From Rhizophagus irregularis (taxonomy: Eukaryota > Glomeromycota > Glomeromycetes > Glomerales > Glomeraceae), in the NCBI RefSeq assembly GCF_026210795.1, contig NC_089436.1:5084001-5148000 (forward strand): DNA of 64,000 nucleotides, written 5' to 3'. How positions within the stretch are numbered: the stretch's first letter is position 1; the number at the start of each line of letters is the position of its first letter. The position numbers were made by a program, and so were the translations under genes. The notes beneath the pieces are model-generated. The model was not told the origin of the DNA. It saw nothing but the letters and a program-made list of their open reading frames with translations, and ran no database searches. Positions 56,411 to 64,000 of the stretch are shown here, one piece after another.

Positions 56411-58208
56411 TTCTAATCCAGATTTGTGATGAGTATACAGAGAAGTTTTTAAAAAAAATGACAAAAGTTCTGAATTTAGTGCATATTCTTCAATTTTGAT
56501 TTGTAGCGGAAAAAAGGTTACCATTTATCAATTTCTTTTTTCGATTTTTCTTTTTATATAAAATGCTTCCACTTTAATAGTAACGTTCCCAAAGATTGTA
56601 AGATTAAATTATCTTTGGTCTTTCTTACAATTATTGCAGTTATTGATCTTTTTTACGAATATCAGTTTTTTTTTTCACAATTCGTTTTTGTTCTACGGTC
56701 TACATAACGATCGGTACCTATTGATCCCATGTATGATACTCATGTATTTTTACTCATGTGATTTGTATCACAAAAAATACTATATATATAACTTATATAA
56801 AGGACTTCAACTCTCTACCTTAATTTATTTTTTTTTGATTTTTTTTTTCATTTTTTTGGACACCTGAAAGTGAGGCATGTGGTGTTAATTGGTAGAGGTC
56901 ATGCATCTTCGGACGACCTAAGGGACAAGCCATTGCTGTAGTCTCCGCCATGTACACCTCATCATGGTCAATAGACCGCCGCAATCCATTAGGGTCATTT
57001 TTAATTCCCCCTTTTTATTTCTTTTATACGATAGCAGTATTCATATTTATTTTCTACTTTGATAAAGTACTGATTTTATAATTGCAGTCTTTTTTAGTAA
57101 GTAGTCATTTCTATTTTAATGTATGTCAAAACCAGAAACTAACATGTACCGATTTTCACTCCTACCAACATGAATCTTATCATATTTTCAGCTACCGATA
57201 TTGATGAACTTTATTAGAGGCGAGTAAAATTTTTAGCCTGATCTTCATACCTAAACAATTCGTTTAAAGGTAATTAGCATGATGGTATCTTTAAATTGCT
57301 CCTAGGTGATATTAGTAGTTATGACTATTTATGCTGAAGAGTGGAATTCGTCTGGTGGTTGATTGGGTTGATTAGGTTGATTGAATAAAACTTCACAAAT
57401 CGATCATAAAATCATATGAAATTTATTTATTTATATTTGCCGCAAATCTGCTATTTCGATCTGTGGACCTGAGATGAAATACACATAATTCCAAACATAA
57501 TAAAAATCAATGGCGCAATAAATGAAAATCAAATGGCTGATTTAATCCAAACTGACCAATTTCTAACAAAGGAGTAAGAACGATTCTCAAGGTGGAAAAT
57601 ATCGGATTTAATAGTTCATATCAATTCAGAAAAAAAGAAAGGCAACGATAATGCTTTTTATTTTTATGTATAAAATGCATACAACTTACAAGAAAAATTC
57701 TCTAGTTAGAAGCCTAAGTTGAAATAGTAAAACAATCTGAGGGTCTTATGTAAAGCTTCCGTTTGAACTTTGAAAGTCATAGCGAGATTCGAATATTTGA
57801 AAGTTTTTAAAATGTAGATTCGAATATGATTCGAATCTCACCTGATATTTAAATCTCAAATGGATATTCGAATCTCATGTGATTTTGAATTTATTGAATT
57901 TATTAAATATTTATTAAATATTAAGGAAATGTAGAAATTCAATTGACATTCTTTTTATAGTAACTTCATATTTCACAAAAAATTTTATTAAAATTATATT
58001 ACAAAATATCAAATTGCGAAAAATCTAGCTTTACATATTTAGCAATATTTAAATTTGCAACAAAAAAAATATTACAAGTCTTTGAATTAACATTATACGA
58101 ATTAATGTGATGTCCCTGATGTTAGAATGGTGATAAGAATGAGTCTTGATCTACCAATTTACAGATCTCGATCTTATGAAATGAATAAAAAAACCTTCTC
58201 CTTTCTAA

Positions 58209-59793
58209 TTAATTATCTATCAATTGAATAATATTATTACTTTTTTCTTCATTCTTCGAGTAGTAGGGCGATATTACCCATTTTGGTGCATTGTCCGGTG
58301 GTTCTGAATTATCTTTAAATATCTTATCTCTGTACCACCGCTTTCTCTAGACTTTGGTATGTTGTAATGATTCTCCCACGCTATCGGCAATTTGAAGAAG
58401 TTTTTTGACCTAAAAAAAATAATAAGAAATTATAAGCAAAAGAAAGTTAAAATTATAAAATTTTCTAATTTACCTCTACAGATCTTCACGGTTTGTTATA
58501 CACATGAATCACGTGCTTATCCAATTTGTTTTTTGGTCGGACAAGTTCATTGATTTCCTTCATAGCCATTTCTTCATCTGTCTCTGATATTTCATCGGAG
58601 TGATAAGCTTTGTTATCAACTATCTCCTCTAGGTCTTTCTCATATTTCTCTACTGTCAATGAATCGGGTCGTAAATGCACAAAAGTGGGGGATTTAGTAG
58701 TATACATATATTGAAGGCCCTGTTTTCGTCTTTCTTTTTTCTAAAATAAATTAAAATAATTAATAAGTAAAGCATCAGTATCTCAACATCAAAAGATACT
58801 CACTTCAGAACGTCTAGAATTTGTTCCCTTTCATTTTTTGTCCTCCTTAGCTTTTTCAGAATTTTGTGAAATTTTCCAATTTTCTCGTCTATGGCGATGA
58901 GCCGATGAAGTTGCTGCAGAACATTTTTAAGTTCTGTCGAATTGTACTGGACTTTACTACTTAACGACTTATCGATTGTGGGCAATGTTTCTTTGATCAC
59001 ATGATTTTGAATTTCATTCCAGGATTTGGTATAGTCTAGGAAGAGAGAGCTATCGAGATTTGAAAGAATTTGAAATACTTCATTCTAATTTATAAAACAA
59101 AAATAGGCCAATTAATTCTGATCTTTTGCAGGAAGTAACATTTATTAACTTGTTAAGATCAATAAATACCCTGAAGGATTTACATTGCTCTTCATCAATT
59201 GCTGCGTGCTGCATTAGAAATGTTTGTTTTGGAGACACCGATTCATATTGATTAGTGGTTGCAGTATTATTCCCCAATTGTGCTTTTTTTATAATTAATA
59301 CTTCTTCAACCAAATGATCTAATTTTGAATTGATTTCAGACAACTCTTGTAAAATTAATGGGTAAGAATTTGTTAGTAAGAAATATAACGCATTTTTTTC
59401 TCACTGAAAATTTTCAATTTTTATACCTTCTCTTACGGATTTTCTCTTATGGTCTCTGCTGTAACTTCGATTGCTTCTTTTATTGCAACTCCTATTGCCC
59501 TTTCTAGTACAGCTTCTACCACGTCTTTCATCTCTACTATCGGTACTAGAGTCTCTACTCCTTTTTTCGTTAATTCTTCCAGAACTTTTACCGCGAGTTT
59601 CACTTGAATGTCTACTACGGCGCTTATCATCAATATCTGGAGTTTTTTTTCTTCCAGGACTTGGGCTATCAAAACTTGAATTTCTTTTATTTCGCTTCGA
59701 ACTTGGAGACGGAGACACAGATTCATTACATTTCTTATGAGACATATGACTTTTTGAAGACTTATTGAACTTGAAAGGTTTCTGACTACGCAT
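58209..59793 (-). pseudogene. Second TnpA-like gene, SR-rich N-terminus, two stops
   Basis: Five exons, approximately 59793-59427, 59345-59170, 59084-58804, 58740-58474 and 58409-58209. Exon 1 is rich in Arg-Ser and Lys (SRDSSTDSRDERRGRS), reminiscent of SR domains. Exons 3-5 share the order of the TnpA-like gene at 39696-42070: a helical region with LDY near its start, then EISETDEE, RSVE/RSDE directly before a donor, and PPDNAPKW/PSNAPEW. At 58486-58488 a TGA stands where the other copy has Trp (WRS). At about 58347 a TAG interrupts HTKV-RKRW. The gene is therefore probably inactive. It shows that this helper-like family exists in at least two diverged versions. The matching element ends were not found. 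Confidence 0.6.
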
Positions 59794-60059
59794 AATAAAG
59801 CTTCTATTTCTTTAAAGATGGTAAAAGGTTATTAGAAGCTGATATTTTTTTTTTTGAATAGAATTATAAATTTTGCCCCCAAATACCTCAATTAAAAGGA
59901 TTATTAACCTCTAGAAAAAAAAGTAAAATTTTTGATTATTTTTATTATTTTAAAATCATCTGGCGTAATCACATTTTTTTTTAAATTAGACTCACGCAAT
60001 CATATTGTTGATTTAAAATTAAATGGTCACACGTAATCATATATTCCAATCACATAATC

Positions 60060-60170
60060 TTATTTTTTTGTATTGCAATTATATTGGCCTTACATCATTA
60101 TTTGCAAATTTTTATTTTTTGTATTATAATTATATTGGCCTTACATCATTATTATCATTATTGCAAATTA
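60060..60170. repeat. Tandem duplication, offset about 51 bp
   Basis: The block tattgcaattatattggcct, then tacatcattat, at 60071 recurs at about 60122. Looser cacgtaatcatat-type copies precede it from about 59960. Confidence 0.75.
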
Positions 60171-60249
60171 TTTTTAGGAGGTTTAAAGTGTCGACAAAGA
60201 AGGAGGTTTTAGTTACCTAATTGTGGGAGAAAGTAAATTTATTGTCCCC

Positions 60250-60540
60250 ATACACAGTGCTACAAAAGAGCCGGAATAGGTATTACTTCATGATCATCAT
60301 TCCAATTCACGTGAAATATTTTTTATTTGACATAAAATTATGATAATAATACAACGTTGCTTCATTGAACCACCAATAATTTCTCCATCTTTTTTAACTG
60401 CCCTTAACAATTTACCTAGAAAATTTCTATTGGACTTAAGTCGTCAGGACTGTTTGAAGGCCAATCCATAACTTTTGGGATATTGTTTTGGAGAAGAATT
60501 CAGGGTATAGCCGATCAATTGGCGATTCTGGTGCAAGAGT
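60250..60540 (-). pseudogene. Tc1/mariner transposase remnant
   Basis: Minus-strand sequence reads NNIPKVMDWPSNSPDDLSPI, then EIF and a stop. This corresponds to the conserved WPxxSPDLNPIENxW block around the third catalytic acid of Tc1-type transposases, with an extra Asp. About 20 codons upstream SCTRIAN matches the usual DN-AS-H segment. Stops and the short length show an old fragment; no TIRs were found. Confidence 0.65.
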
Positions 60541-61136
60541 ATAGATCTTGACGAGTTGTGACTTATATTATTGATATATCAAGAGCCATCCCCTCGTCTT
60601 AGGTTTTCGCTCCAGTCTTTCAATGATTTTCATTCCTAGTTAACTGAATTTTGGAATTTTTTACAATTTTTAATTAATTTTGTTGAATTAATTAACAATT
60701 TCTAATATCTAAATAATTTTCCAACAAATAGTATTGTCAAAATTGATAATATCATATAAATATCCATTTAATACCTATCAATATTCGGTATAGTAAATAA
60801 AACAGTAAACTATAATGAAAAATTATTGTCATATCGGGTTACTAATGTGTATATATTACATATCAAGCCACTTATTTATTTATTTTATGTCAAGCAGGCA
60901 ATAGATTAAGTATTGCTATTATTCAATCGAGACGAAAGTTGTTAGCGCTACACAAATACAATTGTCATCTAGCAAAAGCCAGACCCTCGCTTCTAAGAAA
61001 AAGAACCCTATAATCCTACTGTCTACCACGACCAATAAGGTGTCGACTACCGAAGTAGTCTACCATTGGTTGATACCATGGTTGTGACCAAAGTTTATGG
61101 TATAGGCACACACAGTATTAATTCATAGAGCATCCG
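60541..61136. other. Non-coding stretch
   Basis: No gene seen. A ggtgtcgactaccgaagtag and gtctaccattggttgatacc region near 61036-61070 has short inverted pieces that may belong to the tRNA-like repeat that follows. Confidence 0.4.
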
Positions 61137-61204
61137 TTGGCTAGACGGATCGAACCTGCGTCTTCCATTCCTGTCTTAGACGACCTATTACATATCAAGC
61201 CATA
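61137..61204 (-). repeat. tRNA-like sequence with perfect B box, possible SINE head
   Basis: On the minus strand ggttcgatcc (61156-61147) is an exact RNA polymerase III B box. The flanking agacg and cgtct can pair as a T-arm stem, and tggct and agcca can pair as part of an acceptor stem about 65 bases apart. No regular D-arm or anticodon arm is clear, so this is more likely a tRNA-derived repeat than a functional tRNA. Confidence 0.35.
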
Positions 61205-61429
61205 TCAGGTTTCTGGTATTTAACCGATATACCATAATATTTCGTGACCTGATATTCCAGTGATAATAACTGCGGGTTCGCTGTAGTATTCCCGTTTCGC
61301 AAGTCCGTCTCATATGACTTTCCAAATCGATTTACCGATCGGTTGATAATCTATTTTTATTTAAAACAACCGAATCCTTATAAAAATGTTTTATCCATTA
61401 TTTCTGTAAAAACTCCAATCCCTTTCACA

Positions 61430-61540
61430 AATCCATTCACGGAAAATGAAAACAATTCGATAAATTCCTTTCCGAAAATATGAGCCTTTTATGGAAAAAA
61501 GATGGAATATAAAAAATGGAGCGACTTTTTTTGCAGGGAA
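61430..61540 (+). repeat. Dispersed repeat, copy B
   Basis: Same-orientation partner of the repeat at 55370-55490, sharing atccattcacggaaaatgaa, attcgataaattcc and gatggaatataaaaaa. Confidence 0.7.
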
Positions 61541-61675
61541 TAGCTAAAAAAGTTAAATCTATTTTGGCTTGAAACTCTACAGTACATTCTTTGTACCTTA
61601 TCCGCTAAAATCAGTCATTTTCTCATAAACTAAGCATCGAAGCGCCGTAAGTATTAGTTCGTAGTATTTTTTATT

Positions 61676-62160
61676 TTCAGAACGTTACTAACGTTCCTTT
61701 TTAATTTTTATTTTAGGAACAGTTCTTGGGCCTGAATTTTGGTCTGGAACTCTGGAATGGCAAGGCGAGACGAGGTATTTGTTGTTTTTTATAATCCATA
61801 ATACTTTCAGAACATTACTAACATTCCTTTTCGTTTTTTACTTTGGTCTGGAACTAAGATCTTACCGATATTGTCACTAAATTTTATCGTTAAAAAAAAA
61901 GAATAAGATAAAAATACCAATAACTTAATATAAGTTCTTATTGGATTATTCATTTTATTAAGAGATCTTAGAAAATTTATAGAAAACTGGCTAGCAGTTC
62001 CGTATCATCTATTAACTTCAGCAAAAGAAAGAAAAAGTAATTGGGAGGAATGGGTGGAATGGTGGGAATGAGGTGATGGGGGAAGTAACCTTTTTACTAA
62101 CTAAAACATGAATTTTATTATAAATAGAAGTCTTCAGAACGTTACTAACGTTCCTTTGCA
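61676..62160 (+). other. Repeats with TACTAAC branch-like core and one exon-like body
   Basis: The block cagaacgttactaacgttcc occurs at 61679 and about 62136, with a variant (cagaacattactaacattcc) near 61807. After the first copy a T-rich run ends in TTTTAG, followed by a 58-nt body (61717-61774) and a gtattt donor. This matches the design of the other exon-like arrays, but the second and third copies lack a usable acceptor. The core is also self-complementary (aacgtt repeated), so another explanation is possible. Confidence 0.35.
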
Positions 62161-62897
62161 CATAAATATGTACAAGGCAAAACCGTTCCAAAAAAGACAA
62201 GAAATGTTGAAAAAGACATTTCTGAGAATTTGATGCGTTGATCAGAAATACTGAGAGTTGTGATTGGTGATAATTTTATCATTAGAATATCGGGTATCGA
62301 TACCTTTTGAAAAAATGACCTTTTAATAGAATAAACGTAATATTGCCTTCTTCTATCACCATGTTCGTTCATGCTTGGACAAAAAAATGAACTTGTTGAA
62401 CTGATAGATGGCCGATTTATACCCGATTACCTAATTGACGACTGACTGACGACTGATTTCAATCATTCATTATTGATTGGTGGCCAATTGATTGCCAATT
62501 GTCAAACTTTCATTATTATCAAAAAAAATTAAAAAAATTTCAACACAAATTCAATAAATTTAACGAAATTTTCCAATGCAATTTATTTATGTCATGTCCG
62601 GGTTGTTCAAGATAATGAAAGAAATTTTTAATTGTGTAATATTTAAAAAATATTAAAAATGATATATGTAAAATTAAAATTATATACATAAATAAAAAAA
62701 AATATTCTTGATAATCATTGATAATTAAATCCTCCACATCGTGATCGAAATTTTCTCTCCCCTCACTTTCATTCTCATCAATATCAATAAATAATTACAT
62801 CAATGATATTATAAATCAAAAAATGTTTAATAATGTTGCAACTTAATTCTCCAATAATCATCATTGTTATAATCAAGTTACTTACGACTTAAGCCTA
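62161..62897. other. Non-coding stretch
   Basis: No gene recognised. The region 62400-62500 has gactgactgacgactgattt and ttgattggtggccaattgat, loosely like sequence near the left end of the CACTA-like element, but not close enough to call. Confidence 0.4.
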
Positions 62898-63120
62898 CTT
62901 TGATTACAAATAAACGGCACTTCGCTCAGACAGAGCTCATGATATATGAGTTATCCCATCATGCCTATTTTACCCCCTTGATTAAAGGATTTTTGTTGCA
63001 TGTTACTCTCCCATCAATGATAATCAAAGTTACTTTGATTATAAATAAAATGGCACTTCGCACAGACAGAGCTCATGATATATGAGTTATCCCATCATGC
63101 CTATTTTAACTATGATTAAG
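62898..63120. repeat. Tandem duplication, offset about 129 bp
   Basis: The block ggcacttcgctcagacagag, then ctcatgatatatgagttatc, then ccatcatgcctatttta, at about 62925 recurs near 63052 with few changes. Confidence 0.88.
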
Positions 63121-63163
63121 GATTTTACATTATTATTGTTTGAAATATTCATAATAATATCCA

Positions 63164-63236
63164 TTTAGACTTCGACGAATAATGTTTCAGAGGAAGCGGA
63201 ATTATCATAACCAAAATTCGAAGCGAAGGTCTAAAT
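63164..63236. repeat. Short inverted repeat
   Basis: tttagacttcgacgaat and attcgaagcgaaggtctaaa are imperfect inverse copies around a loop of about 35 bases. It could be a very small foldback element or a structural hairpin. Confidence 0.5.
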
Positions 63237-63891
63237 TAGATCATCATTTAGTTATTTACAAACTTCAGGTGGCCACCTAGCCCACCTTTCCTATAATACA
63301 CTATGCACGACGGCAAACGGTATAGGAGGCAGACTCTTCTTTCAGAAAGAAAGTTTTTTTTTTAAAAAAAAATACAAATAAATATAAATAAATATCATTT
63401 AATTAAATGTGATTAATTAACTTTTTAGGAATAGGCTTATCGATGCAATCTTATCAGTTTCAATTATCACTGTTCAACTTTACGAATACTTCAGTTGTTA
63501 GTTGTTAAAAAAAAGTACAATTAAATAGCGTTTAATTAAATGTAAAATTTTATAATAACAGTTGGAAAATTCTAATGAAAATTAATAACAACTAGAAGAT
63601 TCAGATTGTGCTTAATATAACAAATGGAATGGATTTATTTTCATAATTGGCATATCTCGATTGGAGCTGGTTATGTTCCATGAATTGATCACAATCGGCA
63701 TTCATAAATATGTTCAACCGATATCTCATCAACCAAATAAGGAACTCATTGGCATCTGATTGAATATCGATTTGCGAATAACTTTCCGAAAGTATATTTT
63801 TTTTAAAAAAAAATTTTTAAATTTTTTTTTAACCCACTTTCTTCGCAATATTCTCTGTCGAACGTAACAACTTTTTTTGCCTGAGCCTAAT
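63237..63891. other. AT-rich non-coding stretch
   Basis: Homopolymer runs and no coding frame. ttaattaaatgt-like direct repeats occur near 63400 and 63530. Confidence 0.5.
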
Positions 63892-64000
63892 ATCCCTATA
63901 AAAGCGCTATATCAGACACTCTTGATACACTTGCTTCCGCTTCTATTTCCACTACTGGAAATGCAATGTTAGCGGAAGAAATTAAAAAATATAAAACGGA
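63892..64000 (+). CDS. Possible exon running off the window end
   Basis: The frame is open from a stop just before 63892 to the last base and reads SDTLDTLASASISTTGNAML, then AEEIKKYKT. It looks like protein, possibly from a TATCAG acceptor at about 63912. Too short to assign. Confidence 0.3.

Larger units (their letters stand above)
54834..58208. other. Long repeat-containing region without genes
   Basis: Apart from the repeats listed separately, I find no coding sequence. Short gattcgaat direct and inverted copies cluster at 57787-57880. A tRNA-like head near 56880 was considered and rejected. Confidence 0.5.

Noticed and set aside
56880..56960. tRNA gene (gttaattggtagaggtc head)
   Set aside because: The head resembles an A box, but there is no B box or cloverleaf in the following 80 bases.
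59433..59740. Leu/Val-rich frames on both strands
   Set aside because: They are other-frame readings of the SR-rich exon of the TnpA-like gene; the serine/arginine frame has a start, splice sites and a homologous partner.
55370..61540. LTRs of a retrotransposon
   Set aside because: The two repeats are diverged, short, lack TG/CA ends and enclose no gag or polymerase sequence.
62400..62540. A second end of the CACTA-like element
   Set aside because: Similarity to the left terminal region is loose, and there is no cactgg terminus or duplication.

Overview
The window looks like nuclear DNA of an arbuscular mycorrhizal fungus, most likely Rhizophagus (Glomeromycotina). It is very AT-rich, its genes have many short introns (about 60-100 bp, GTAAGT-like donors, TACTAAC-like branch sites), and it holds families expanded in that lineage: an F-box protein, a TRANK1-like UvrD-type helicase, a Crinkler-type NTPase-nuclease, patatin proteins, degenerate coiled-coil/nuclease families and many transposons. 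This assignment rests on family recognition, not on a marker gene.

Layout. 1-4700: tandem repeats, small inverted-repeat elements and an F-box gene broken by one stop codon. 4826-14943 (minus): a multi-exon helicase gene with C-terminal TPR-like exons, split by a 3.46-kb hAT transposon with perfect 8-bp target duplications. 15640-17133: an inverted-repeat-bounded segment with a micro-exon-like array and a long polypyrimidine tract. 18000-25700: decayed lineage-specific families, with a palindromic CACTG element, a 5'-truncated LINE and a second, deleted hAT copy, each with target duplications. 26756-32876 (minus): two decayed patatin genes. 32853-44422: a LINE on the minus strand containing a 9.57-kb two-gene CACTA-like element and a 612-bp hAT MITE; removing each insertion rejoins the LINE frame. 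44590-47085: more decayed LINE, zinc-finger and nuclease-family remnants. 47678-50507 (minus): the only large gene that looks intact, a Crinkler protein, preceded by an array of 24-39 nt exon-like units. 52508-64000: small or decayed genes, a second TnpA-like gene, a Tc1 remnant and repeats.

How parts relate. The CACTA-like element carries a Tnp2-type transposase and a divergent second gene resembling a TnpA helper, separated by about 18 units of an 88-bp hairpin repeat, with different repeat arrays at its two ends. Most other genes carry stops or one-base shifts. Where an ancestral codon can be inferred, the stops fit C:G to T:A change. Some one-base shifts lie in homopolymers and could be assembly errors.
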